Of a stretch of 10,000 bases of DNA, positions 1 to 6,430 are shown piece after piece. The position numbers and the translations under genes were made by a program. Position 1 is the stretch's first letter, and each line of letters starts with the position of its first letter. This DNA comes from Neocallimastix lanati (nom. inval.) (Eukaryota > Neocallimastigomycota > Neocallimastigomycetes > Neocallimastigales > Neocallimastigaceae). Below the pieces are notes generated by a model. The model saw only the letters and a program-made list of their open reading frames with translations. It was not told the origin of the DNA and did not search any database. The stretch covers positions 1-10,000 of the forward strand of contig JACVTC010000325.1 in assembly GCA_016946835.1 (NCBI GenBank), written 5' to 3'.

Positions 1-31
1 GGCGGCCGGGGTTCGATTCCCCGATGCGGAA
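1..31 (+). tRNA. partial tRNA, probably tRNA-Glu (3' portion only)
   Basis: Only the T arm, 3' acceptor strand and discriminator lie inside the window. The T arm is CGGGG-TTCGATT-CCCCG (9-25), followed by acceptor strand ATGCGGA (24-30 region) and discriminator A at 31. The missing 5' strand would have to begin TCCGCAT. Eukaryotic tRNA-Glu typically begins TCC and has a GCGGCCGGGG run entering the T arm, so Glu is the best guess. The anticodon lies left of position 1 and cannot be read, so the amino acid is inferred. No CCA is encoded. T-runs at 35-39 and 42-48 follow as Pol III terminators. Confidence 0.7.
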
Positions 32-34
32 TAA

Positions 35-48
35 TTTTTAATTTTTTT
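35..48 (+). terminator. Pol III terminator of the partial tRNA-Glu
   Basis: T5 (35-39) and T7 (42-48) follow the discriminator base within 4-17 nt. Confidence 0.65.
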
Positions 49-239
49 CAAAATTTTGCTTTAAAATTTTTATGTATATTTTATTATAATTACTAACTAT
101 AAAATTATTAATTTTATTTTAGTTTTTAAAGTTGTTTTCTATATTAACTGTCATTATGATAATGTATATATCACTGGTATTGTATATAGATAATTTAGTA
201 TTGGTAGAAAAGAAAATTTAAATAAAAAAACTTCAACTT

Positions 240-322
240 GGACAGATGGCCGAGTTGGTCTAAGGCGTCACGTTAAGGCCGTGATCTATTCGTAGGCGTG
301 GGTTCGAATCCCACTCTGTTCA
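240..322 (+). tRNA. tRNA-Leu(AAG)
   Basis: Class II tRNA of 83 nt. Acceptor GGACAGA (240-246) pairs with TCTGTTC (315-321), with one G-T pair; the discriminator is A322. Anticodon stem TCACG/CGTGA (268-272/280-284) encloses loop TTAAGGC, giving anticodon AAG (275-277). A34 is presumably edited to inosine to read CUN codons. The long variable arm (285-297) folds with a TTCG loop. T arm GTGGG-TTCGAAT-CCCAC (298-314) holds a textbook B box; the A box begins TGGCCGAGTTGG at 247. There is no intron. It is a solitary gene, 917 bp or more from the next tRNA on the left fragment's right side and followed by T5. Confidence 0.97.
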
Positions 323-327
323 TTTTT
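323..327 (+). terminator. Pol III terminator of tRNA-Leu(AAG)
   Basis: T5 immediately follows the discriminator base A322. Confidence 0.75.
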
Positions 328-465
328 ACTAAAATTTAGAGCAAATATATAATCTTTTTTATTTTTTATTACTAGAGATATAATTATATAAATATTAAAT
401 AACTATGTATGAATAATATTAATGTTATTATAGATTTAATAAATAAATAAATTATTAAATACTAC

Positions 466-1095
466 AATAATAATAATAAAAGTAATAATAATAATAAAGT
501 AATAATAATAAAAGTAATAATAATAATAAAAGTAATAATAATAATAAAAGTAATAATAATAATAAAAGTAAAAGTAATAATTTTAATAGTAATAATAATA
601 ATAAAAATAGTAATAATAATAATAAAAATAGTAATAATAATAATAAAAATAGTAATAATAATAATAAAAATAGTAATAAAAATAATAATAAAAGTAATAA
701 TTTTAATAATAATAATAATAATAATAAGAATAAAAGTAATAATAAGAATAAAAGTAATAATAAGAATAAAAGTAATAATAATAAAAATAGTAATAATAAG
801 AATAAAAGTAATAAATAATAAAAATAGTAATAAAAATAGTAATAAAAATAGTAATAAAAATAGTAATAAAAATAGTAATAAAAATAGTAATAAAAATAGT
901 AATAAAAATATTAATAAAAGTAAAAATTGTAATAGCAATAATAGTAATAATTATAATAATAATAAAAGTAATAATTGTAATAGCAATAATAGTAATAATT
1001 ATAATTATAATAGAAGTAATAATAATAATCAAAGTAATAATAATAATAATAAAATAATAATAAAATAATAATAATTATAATAATAATAGTTATAG
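466..1095. repeat. compound AAT/AGT minisatellite with several nested periods
   Basis: A 630-bp field is built from AAT triplets, AAA and AGT/AAAAGT variants. Distinct blocks are visible. At 466-570 there are 18-bp units with AAAAGT spacers. At 603-665 there are three perfect copies of a 21-bp unit (AAAAATAGT followed by four AAT). At about 720-775 there are 18-bp units with AAGAATAAAAGT. At 820-915 there are seven perfect copies plus one variant of the 12-bp unit AAAAATAGTAAT. At 926-1005 a 48-bp period contains two copies of a 32-nt segment with the rarer word TAGCAA. One frame of the plus strand would read as Asn/Lys/Ser, but units of non-triplet length and in-frame stops break it. Confidence 0.9.
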
Positions 1096-1283
1096 TAAAT
1101 TTAAATGAATTAATACATAAATATAAATTGTTTATATCGATTCAATTAAAAGTAATATTAAAATTTATTGTTGATAACAAAAATTAAATAAATAGCAAAT
1201 ATATTTAATTTTAAAAATGTATTTAAAGAAAATTTAAAAGAATTTATAATTGTTTTTCTTTAAAATTAATGTTATAAAAATAA

Positions 1284-1302
1284 ATATATATATATATATA
1301 TA
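1284..1302. repeat. (TA)n microsatellite
   Basis: An uninterrupted alternating AT run sits in the spacer upstream of tRNA-Tyr. Confidence 0.8.
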
Positions 1303-1514
1303 AAACGTACATATATACATATATAAACCATATAAGTCTAAATATTAATAAATTTAGTTAATTTATTAATTATTAATTTATTTTAAGTAAAAATATTAAT
1401 ATTCAATTGTTATTTAATTCTTTTATTAATTATTATTGCCTATAAAAATGTAAATTTTATGAAATATACACTAAATATATTTTATATTAGTCCCTCGGCA
1501 TATTTTTATAAGAT

Positions 1515-1599
1515 CCTTCGATAGCTCAGTTGGTAGAGCGGTTGACTGTAGAATTATATAGTAATCAACATGTCACTGGTTCGACTCCGGTTCGAAGGA
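1515..1599 (+). tRNA. tRNA-Tyr(GTA) with 12-nt intron
   Basis: Acceptor CCTTCGA (1515-1521) pairs with TCGAAGG (1592-1598); the discriminator is A1599. The C1-G72 pair is the hallmark of eukaryotic tRNA-Tyr. Anticodon stem GTTGA/TCAAC (1541-1545/1565-1569) encloses CTGTAG, an insertion, then A; the anticodon is GTA (1548-1550). The 12-nt insertion at 1552-1563 (AATTATATAGTA) lies one base 3' of the anticodon, the canonical nuclear tRNA intron site, and must be removed by the tRNA splicing endonuclease. T arm ACTGG-TTCGACT-CCGGT. tRNA-Phe follows after only 11 nt with no T4 between, so the two probably share one precursor. Confidence 0.97.
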
Positions 1600-1610
1600 T
1601 TTAATATTTA

Positions 1611-1683
1611 GCGACCTTAGCTCAGCTGGGAGAGCGTTAGACTGAAGATCTAAAGGTCCCGTGTTCAAGCCACGGAGGTCGCA
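1611..1683 (+). tRNA. tRNA-Phe(GAA)
   Basis: Acceptor GCGACCT (1611-1617) pairs perfectly with AGGTCGC (1676-1682); the discriminator is A1683. Anticodon stem TTAGA/TCTAA encloses CTGAAGA, giving GAA (1644-1646), which reads UUU and UUC. A box TAGCTCAGCTGG (1618-1629); T loop TTCAAGC. There is no intron. It is the second gene of the Tyr-Phe pair and carries the T6 terminator that the Tyr gene lacks. Confidence 0.97.
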
Positions 1684-1689
1684 TTTTTT
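1684..1689 (+). terminator. Pol III terminator of the Tyr-Phe unit
   Basis: T6 starts directly after the Phe discriminator base. Confidence 0.8.
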
Positions 1690-1991
1690 ATTTTATATTT
1701 TTATAATTTATTTTACATTAATATTTAATAATTAATTTATTTAGAAATTAAAATTTTAAAAAATTATTATTAATAAAATTACAAATTTTAATAAAAGCAT
1801 TTTTTCAATTTATTATATTTTAGTATAATATAATAAATAAATATTTTAATTTTTAATTTTATTTAAATTATTTATTAGTATTAATTGTTTTTATTAATTA
1901 TTTATATATTAATTTAGTTTTTTACTTTTCTATTGAATTCAATTCAAATTGAGTTTTTACTTTTAAAACTAATATTAATAAAATGATTTTG
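1690..1991. other. intergenic region; short palindrome between direct repeats
   Basis: This is AT-rich spacer with no gene. A perfect 12-bp palindrome ATTGAATTCAAT (1932-1943) lies between two copies of AGTTTTTACTTTT (1916-1929, with one extra T, and 1952-1964). The second copy ends 27 bp before tRNA-His. Nothing else stands out. Confidence 0.5.
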
Positions 1992-2064
1992 GCCGTTCTC
2001 GTATAGTGGTTTAGTATAAGTCGTTGTGGCCGACTCGACCCAGGTTCGAATCCTGGGAACGGCA
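1992..2064 (+). tRNA. tRNA-His(GTG)
   Basis: Acceptor GCCGTTC (1992-1998) pairs perfectly with GAACGGC (2057-2063); the discriminator is A2064. Anticodon stem AGTCG/CGACT encloses TTGTGGC, giving GTG (2026-2028), which reads CAU and CAC. T arm CCAGG-TTCGAAT-CCTGG has a consensus B box. The genomic base before the gene (1991) is G. In eukaryotes the essential G-1 is normally added after transcription by tRNA-His guanylyltransferase, so this genomic G may be irrelevant. The gene is solitary, has no intron, and is followed by T5 runs. Confidence 0.97.
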
Positions 2065-2065
2065 C

Positions 2066-2078
2066 TTTTTAACTTTTT
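2066..2078 (+). terminator. Pol III terminator of tRNA-His
   Basis: Two T5 runs, 2066-2070 and 2074-2078, start two bases after the discriminator. Confidence 0.75.
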
Positions 2079-2252
2079 CTAAAATTAATTCATTTTTAAA
2101 TGAAGTTATTTTATATGAATCATTTTAGCATCATTAATTCATAATTAATTATTAAATAGATTTATGCATTATATATTTTTAAATATACACATACATATAT
2201 ATATAAAACAACATTTTATTTTCTAATAATATTAAAAATAATAATAATAAAA

Positions 2253-2253
<1 letters not shown>

Positions 2254-2341
<88 letters not shown>

Positions 2342-2353
2342 TATAATAATAAT

Positions 2354-2400
<47 letters not shown>
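2254..2400. repeat. (TAA)n microsatellite
   Basis: A perfect (TAA)29 run spans 2254-2340, followed by an imperfect continuation with TTATAA interruptions to 2400. Long reading frames across it are poly-Ile, poly-Asn or poly-Tyr artefacts. Confidence 0.95.
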
Positions 2401-2401
<1 letters not shown>

Positions 2402-2445
2402 CAATGAAAAATACCAATAAAAATAATAATAATCAATGAAAAATA
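2390..2445. repeat. 32-bp tandem duplication at the end of the (TAA)n block
   Basis: The word TAATCAATGAAAAATA occurs twice 32 bp apart (ending at 2413 and 2445), with the intervening CCAATAAAAATAATAAT filling the unit. Replication slippage at the microsatellite edge is the likely origin. Confidence 0.75.
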
Positions 2446-2765
2446 TTAAATAAATAAAAAATAAAAATAATAGTATCAGAATTATAAATTTATAAAATAT
2501 ATTATTTTTTTTAATAATATAAATATCTTAAATAAAAACTATTAGAGACGTATAGAAATATATTTACTTTTAAAATGAATCCAAAACTTTAATTTTATTA
2601 TTTTTACTTTATACAAATATTTTTCAATTATTTTAATTTATTAATTAAAATAAAATATTATTTATTTACTACTTTAAATAGATATAATAGTTATGTTTAT
2701 TTATTAAAATAATATTAGTTTATTTTACAATTGGCATTTAAAACAAGTTAAAAGATATAAAATTC

Positions 2766-2801
2766 AAAAAAAAAAAAAATATATATATATATATATATAT
2801 T
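2766..2801. repeat. A14 run joined to (TA)n
   Basis: A14 (2766-2779) runs directly into about eleven TA units. The same arrangement recurs at 8743-8772. Confidence 0.85.
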
Positions 2802-2861
2802 TTTATTGATTCAATGAATATAATTTAAATATTTATAAATTTTATTATAAAATTATTAATA

Positions 2862-3038
2862 TTATTTTTTATTTTTTTATTTTTATTTTTTTTATTTTTA
2901 TTTTTTTTATTTTTATTTTTTTATTTTTATTTTTTTATTTTTATTTTTTTATTTTTATTTTTTTATTTTTATTTTTATTTTTTTATTTTTATTTTTATTT
3001 TTTTATTTTTATTTTTATTTTTTTATTTTTATTTTTAT
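2862..3038. repeat. graded T-run array (T5/T7/T8 separated by single A)
   Basis: Only T-runs separated by single A bases are present. The run lengths in order are 6,7,5,8,5,8,5,7,5,7,5,7,5, then four repeats of 7,5,5. This gives 15-bp units (T8A-T5A), then 14-bp units (T7A-T5A), then 20-bp units (T7A-T5A-T5A). The ordered shift in period indicates successive rounds of local tandem expansion rather than random AT composition. Confidence 0.9.
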
Positions 3039-3083
3039 CTTTATTTTTAAATAGAGATTATATTATTTTATATTATTTATATA

Positions 3084-3113
3084 TTATTATATACATAATA
3101 ATGTATATAATAA
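3084..3113. repeat. inverted repeat, 13-bp arms, 4-nt loop
   Basis: Left arm TTATTATATACAT (3084-3096) is the exact reverse complement of 3101-3113, with loop AATA. Perfect arms of 13 bp can arise by chance in DNA this AT-rich, though each arm includes one C or G. Confidence 0.6.
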
Positions 3114-3370
3114 CGTATCTTTATTTTGTTAACAAATAATTATTAATTATTATATAAATTAATTACTAAATTTAAATTTATAATGATAATAAGAAATTAA
3201 AAATAAAATTTGTTTTTTTAAAAAAATTAAATTGTAATATACTATTTTTAAGTACTATTAAACTAATATATATTCATTAATAAGAATAATGAATTATAAT
3301 GTCAAATTCATATTTATTATTATTCACTTTGATACACAAGTAAAATGAATTTTAAAAAAAAGCAGGAAAA

Positions 3371-3443
3371 GGGGAATTAGCTCAAATGGTAGAGCGCTCG
3401 CTTAGCATGCGAGAGGCACCGGGATCGACGCCCGGATTCTCCA
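3371..3443 (+). tRNA. tRNA-Ala(AGC)
   Basis: Acceptor GGGGAAT (3371-3377) pairs with ATTCTCC (3436-3442) and contains the G3-T70 wobble pair, the identity element for alanyl-tRNA synthetase. The discriminator is A3443. Anticodon stem CTCGC/GCGAG encloses TTAGCAT, giving AGC (3404-3406), expected to become IGC. The T loop is ATCGACG, with A instead of T at position 54; this variant is familiar in eukaryotic tRNA-Ala. The gene is solitary with no intron. It is the last plus-strand gene of the left cluster and faces the minus-strand Lys-Asn pair. Confidence 0.97.
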
Positions 3444-3460
3444 TTTTAATATTTCTTTTT
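3444..3460 (+). terminator. Pol III terminator of tRNA-Ala
   Basis: T4 (3444-3447) directly follows the gene and T5 (3456-3460) comes 13 nt downstream as a probable backup. Confidence 0.65.
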
Positions 3461-3780
3461 ATTTTAAACTATTATTTACAGTATTAATACACTTTAATTT
3501 ACAATTAGCCATATTGAAATAACTCTTAAATAAATAAATTAATTTTCTTTTAATAAAATATATATTACTAATAGAATAAAATTTATATTTTAGTGTAACT
3601 TTTATTATTAATATAGGGGATACATTTAATACTATACCTTACTTTGTCTTTAATGATTGATGACTTTGAATATTATATTATTTTTATAAAATATTTAAAT
3701 AAATAGGCAATTTAGTTAATGTTGAAAACCAAAATTAATAAAAATTAATAAAATTATATTTTATTTTATTAAAATAATTT
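3461..3780. other. convergent intergenic spacer
   Basis: This spacer lies between convergent Ala and Asn genes and holds no repeat or gene. A patch at about 3614-3670 is less AT-rich than its surroundings (it contains AGGGGATAC, ACCTTACTTTGTC and TTGATGACTTTG). I could not match it to a known RNA. Confidence 0.5.
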
Positions 3781-3785
3781 AAAAA
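3781..3785 (-). terminator. Pol III terminator of the Lys-Asn unit
   Basis: A5 on the plus strand is T5 on the transcribed strand, 3 nt past the Asn discriminator. Confidence 0.75.
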
Positions 3786-3788
3786 GAA

Positions 3789-3862
3789 CGCTCCTAGGTG
3801 GGCTTGAACCACCAACCTCTCGGTTAACAGCCGAACGCGCTAGCCAATTGCGCCATAAGAGC
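3789..3862 (-). tRNA. tRNA-Asn(GTT)
   Basis: On the minus strand, acceptor GCTCTTA pairs with TAGGAGC with one T-G pair; the discriminator is G. Anticodon stem TTCGG/CCGAG encloses CTGTTAA, giving GTT (complement of 3826-3828), which reads AAU and AAC. T loop TTCAAGC. There is no intron. Its 5' end is only 2 bp from the 3' end of tRNA-Lys(TTT), which leaves no room for its own upstream start region or for a terminator of the Lys gene. Confidence 0.97.
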
Positions 3863-3864
3863 TA

Positions 3865-3937
3865 CGCCCTATGGGGGGCTCGAACCCCCGACCTTGCGGT
3901 TAAAAGCCGCACGCTCTACCAACTGAGCTAACAGGGC
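3865..3937 (-). tRNA. tRNA-Lys(TTT)
   Basis: On the minus strand, acceptor GCCCTGT pairs with ATAGGGC; the discriminator is G. Anticodon stem TGCGG/CCGCA encloses CTTTTAA, giving TTT (complement of 3902-3904), which reads AAA and wobbles to AAG. The A box TAGCTCAGTTGG and B box GGTTCGAGCC both match consensus. There is no intron. It is the upstream partner of Asn, 2 bp away. A second lysine gene, Lys(CTT), lies 950 bp to the right. Confidence 0.97.
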
Positions 3938-4183
3938 TACGCTTTCTAGCCTTTTTTTTTCCTACTTTAAATTTTTTTTCTTGCTATATTTACTCTTAAA
4001 GATAACTTAAAATTGTTTTAATATATTATAATTAATTTTATATGTGTTTTTTCATAAATTTCGTTAACATATAAAAAATAACAATTTATTTGAAGTTTAC
4101 CAAATATTTTAATAAAAATTTATTTATATTTATATAATTAGTTTTATTTATTATTTATTTAATTAAATAGTTATATATGTTTC

Positions 4184-4185
<2 letters not shown>

Positions 4186-4225
<40 letters not shown>

Positions 4226-4254
4226 TCTCAAATTTTTTTTATTTTATTTTATTT

Positions 4255-4318
<64 letters not shown>

Positions 4319-4350
4319 TCTCAAATTTTTTTATTTTATTTTATTTTCAA
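4186..4350. repeat. tandemly duplicated poly(dT) cassette (T34 and T54)
   Basis: Copy 1 (4186-4258) is T34 followed by AATTTATCTCAAA, T8, then ATTTTATTTTATTTTCAA. Copy 2 (4259-4350) is T54 followed by the same tail with T7. The tails are identical except for that one T. The unit is therefore duplicated as a whole, and the poly(dT) part varies in length. Confidence 0.9.
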
Positions 4351-4476
4351 AATGTTATTTAAGAAATTTCAAATTAGTTATATATATAAAAATAAATAAA
4401 ATAATGTTCAATTTTTGATTTTATGGAGAAATATTTTATCATAAATTAAAATTTAGAAAATTTGGTTTAATTAAGA

Positions 4477-4665
<189 letters not shown>

Positions 4666-4674
4666 TAATAATAA

Positions 4675-4845
4675 TAAAAATAAAAATAAAAATAAAAATA
4701 AAAATAAAAATAAAAATAAAAATAAAAATAAAAATAAAAATAAAAATAAAAATAAAAATAAAAATAAAAATAAAAATAAAAATAAAAATAAGAATAAAAA
4801 TAAAAATAAAAATAAAAATAAAAATAAAAATAAAAAAAAAAAAAA
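4675..4845. repeat. (TAAAAA)26 hexamer array ending in A14
   Basis: 26 hexamers span 4675-4830 with one variant (TAAGAA, 4789-4794), then T and A14 (4832-4845). It lies directly downstream of the minus-strand Ile-Lys(CTT) unit. The complementary hexamer recurs at 7335-7622. Confidence 0.95.
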
Positions 4846-4869
4846 TTAATATAGAAATAAAGCTCTTAT

Positions 4870-4874
4870 AAAAA
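4870..4874 (-). terminator. Pol III terminator of the Ile-Lys(CTT) unit
   Basis: A5 on the plus strand gives T5 in transcript sense, 10 nt past the Lys(CTT) discriminator. Confidence 0.75.
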
Positions 4875-4884
4875 GGAATAGAAT

Positions 4885-4957
4885 CGCCCAACGTGGGGGT
4901 CGAACCCACAACCTTGAGATTAAGAGTCTCACGCTCTACCGATTGAGCTAGCCGGGC
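4885..4957 (-). tRNA. tRNA-Lys(CTT)
   Basis: On the minus strand, acceptor GCCCGGC pairs with GTTGGGC (two G-T pairs); the discriminator is G. Anticodon stem TGAGA/TCTCA encloses CTCTTAA, giving CTT (complement of 4922-4924), which reads AAG. T arm GTGGG-TTCGACC-CCCAC. There is no intron. It lies 16 nt downstream of tRNA-Ile on the same strand. With Lys(TTT) nearby, the island covers both lysine codons. Confidence 0.97.
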
Positions 4958-4973
4958 AATTTTGCTTTTATTG

Positions 4974-5047
4974 TGCTCTGTGCAGGGGTCGAACCTGCGA
5001 CCTTGGCGTTATTAGCACCACGCTCTAACCGACTGAGCTAACAGAGC
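4974..5047 (-). tRNA. tRNA-Ile(AAT)
   Basis: On the minus strand, acceptor GCTCTGT pairs perfectly with ACAGAGC; the discriminator is A. Anticodon stem TGGTG/CGCCA encloses CTAATAA, giving AAT (complement of 5011-5013), expected to become IAU. T arm GCAGG-TTCGACC-CCTGC. There is no intron. Its 5' flank (5048-5066) is unusually GC-rich for this window, with the plus-strand word CTGCCTGGATTGGC. Confidence 0.97.
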
Positions 5048-5393
5048 CTGCCTGGATTGGCTATTAAAAATAAAATGAGTACGTTGAAAGATGGATTAAA
5101 TTAAACTTTATTTGTATTTTATTTTTTAAAAAAAATAAAAAAGTCGAATAAAGAAAAATAAAATAACATAAAGTATAATAAAAATTATAAAAATTATTAA
5201 AAAATTAATGATAATAATAAAATAAAATAAAAATATATTGTAAATACTAATCATTACTATTATATAAGAAAGAAAATAATTTACAATAATAATAAAATTA
5301 ATTAAAAAAAAATAATAAATCACTGAAATTATTATTATATTGAAAAAGATATATATTTTAAACTTATATAAATTCACAGAGAATTAAATAGAA

Positions 5394-5440
5394 AAATAGA
5401 AAAATAGAAAAATTAAAAATAAGAATAAAAAAAAAAAAAA
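5394..5440. repeat. short GAAAAATA repeats and A14 run
   Basis: Three AGAAAAAT-like units at about 5390-5412 are followed by A-rich DNA and A14 (5427-5440). Confidence 0.7.
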
Positions 5441-5677
5441 CATTAATAAAAATTAATTTAAATATTTCAATACTTCATAATTAATATAAAATTATTTATG
5501 ATTCCTATATTAAAGGTTTTAAAAAAATAATTTATAAAATAATAACAACAATAATACCAAGAAAATAGAAATTATAGATAAAATGATAATAAATAAATTC
5601 AATAAATAAAATATTTATATAAAAATTATATATTTAAAAATTTCAATTAATTAAAACTAGTAAATTTAAAATTTATA

Positions 5678-5714
5678 AAAATATACCATATATATGATAT
5701 ATATGGTATATTTT
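5678..5714. repeat. 37-bp near-perfect palindrome (18-bp arms, 1-nt centre)
   Basis: Left arm AAAATATACCATATATAT (5678-5695) is the exact reverse complement of 5697-5714, with only G5696 between. The arms include CC and GG, so the symmetry is not just alternating AT. The symmetry stops at 5677/5715. It lies 213 bp upstream of tRNA-Asp. Confidence 0.9.
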
Positions 5715-5926
5715 ATATATATATATTATATATATTATATATATATTTTACATTATTATAATTAATATTAAATAATAGTAAAATACATAATATATATTTA
5801 TATTTTATTTAACATTGTAATATTATATTTTTGAAATTTAATATATTTAAAAAATAATAAATAATAAATAAAAAATTCGTAGACATAGAGCATATGATAT
5901 GATATGGAAAATAATAATTGAATTAG

Positions 5927-5998
5927 TCCCAGGTAGTATAGTGGTGAGTATCCCCGCCTGTCACGCGGGAGACCGGGGTTCAATTCCCCGCCTGGGAG
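5927..5998 (+). tRNA. tRNA-Asp(GTC)
   Basis: Acceptor TCCCAGG (5927-5933) pairs perfectly with CCTGGGA (5991-5997); the discriminator is G5998. Anticodon stem CCCGC/GCGGG encloses CTGTCAC, giving GTC (5960-5962), which reads GAU and GAC. The T loop is TTCAATT, with the B box GGTTCAATTCC. There is no intron. It is solitary and is the only plus-strand gene between 3444 and 8832. A reading frame overlapping it on each strand is a shadow of the tRNA. Confidence 0.97.
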
Positions 5999-6005
5999 TC
6001 TTGCC

Positions 6006-6010
6006 TTTTT
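6006..6010 (+). terminator. Pol III terminator of tRNA-Asp
   Basis: T5 lies 8 nt past the discriminator. Confidence 0.75.
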
Positions 6011-6421
6011 ATATTTTATTTTATCAAATTATGATTTTAGTAAATTTAAAAACAATTTTAATAATTTTTTATATTAAAATTTAAATAATTTTACATGATT
6101 AATATATATCTTTATTTTATCTATACATTAATATATTAAGTAAAAATCAAAAAATTTAAATAATAAAAGAATAAAATTAAGTAAAATAAAATAAAAATAA
6201 ATTATAAAATAAATATAAATATTTATATAAGCATTAAGAAAAAATATGAATATTTCTAATTTACAATATTAATATAAATATAAATATAATATATATCTTA
6301 TAATTATGTAATTTTATATCAGTTAAAATAAATATTTATTATTATTATTATTACTATTATAATTATTAATATTATTGTTATTATTACTATTTTTTTTTTT
6401 TTTTTTTTTTTTTTGTTTAAT
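6011..6421. other. convergent intergenic spacer
   Basis: AT-rich DNA lies between convergent Asp and Gln. It includes imperfect ATT repeats (about 6337-6389) and T25 (6390-6414). No gene is seen. Confidence 0.65.
6390..6414. repeat. T25 homopolymer
   Basis: Uninterrupted T25 is preceded by imperfect (ATT)n from about 6337. Confidence 0.95.
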
Positions 6422-6426
6422 AAAAA
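6422..6426 (-). terminator. Pol III terminator of tRNA-Gln
   Basis: A5 on the plus strand gives T5 in transcript sense, 4 nt past the discriminator. Confidence 0.75.
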
Positions 6427-6430
6427 TAAA

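Larger units (their letters stand above)
328..1514. other. intergenic region without genes
   Basis: This 1.2-kb gap holds the AAT/AGT repeat field at 466-1095 and a (TA)n run near 1284-1302; the rest is unstructured AT-rich DNA. A small GC-rich pocket (GTCCCTCGGCA, about 1490-1500) lies just upstream of tRNA-Tyr. All reading frames here are low-complexity by-products of the repeats. Confidence 0.7.
1515..1683 (+). other. probable dicistronic unit tRNA-Tyr / tRNA-Phe
   Basis: Two same-strand tRNA genes are separated by 11 nt (1600-1610). The longest T-run in the linker is three, too short for Pol III termination. The first usable T-run is the T6 after Phe. Co-transcription is inferred. Confidence 0.6.
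2079..3370. other. 1.3-kb intergenic region rich in simple repeats
   Basis: No gene is visible. The gap contains the (TAA)n block at 2254-2445, an A14-(TA)n junction at 2766-2801, the graded T-run array at 2862-3038, and a 13-bp inverted repeat at 3084-3113. The remainder is featureless AT-rich DNA. Confidence 0.65.
3789..3937 (-). other. probable dicistronic unit tRNA-Lys(TTT) / tRNA-Asn
   Basis: Only two bases (3863-3864, TA) separate the genes. Termination between them is physically impossible for a T-run mechanism, so a joint precursor cut by RNase P and tRNase Z is the strongest reading. Confidence 0.8.
4885..5047 (-). other. probable dicistronic unit tRNA-Ile / tRNA-Lys(CTT)
   Basis: The 16-nt linker (4958-4973) reads CAATAAAAGCAAAATT on the transcribed strand. 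It has no T-run longer than two, so Ile has no terminator of its own. Confidence 0.65.
5048..5926. other. divergent intergenic region with a 37-bp palindrome
   Basis: The region between divergent Ile and Asp genes holds the GC-rich Ile leader patch, (GAAAAATA)-like repeats and A14 near 5390-5440, the 37-bp palindrome at 5678-5714, and (TA)-rich DNA to about 5750. An 83-codon minus-strand frame (5126-5377) encodes almost only Ile, Phe, Tyr and Leu and looks like a composition artefact. Confidence 0.6.

Noticed and set aside
462-1032. Long Ile/Leu/Phe/Thr- and Tyr-rich reading frames on the minus strand
   Set aside because: They are translations of the AAT/AGT minisatellite with no non-repeat sequence, and overlap each other in different frames.
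2216-2417. Poly-Ile and poly-Tyr reading frames
   Set aside because: They are direct read-outs of (TAA)n.
3650-3668. Possible C/D-box snoRNA (TTGATGA word)
   Set aside because: The first base does not fit the C-box consensus and no CTGA D box with a terminal stem was found nearby.
5126-5377. 83-codon hydrophobic minus-strand frame
   Set aside because: It is almost only Ile, Phe, Tyr and Leu, as expected from random AT-rich DNA, with no domain or GC rise typical of exons.
5798-6084. Overlapping 61-codon frames across tRNA-Asp on both strands
   Set aside because: They are shadows of the tRNA gene, whose GC content removes stop codons locally.
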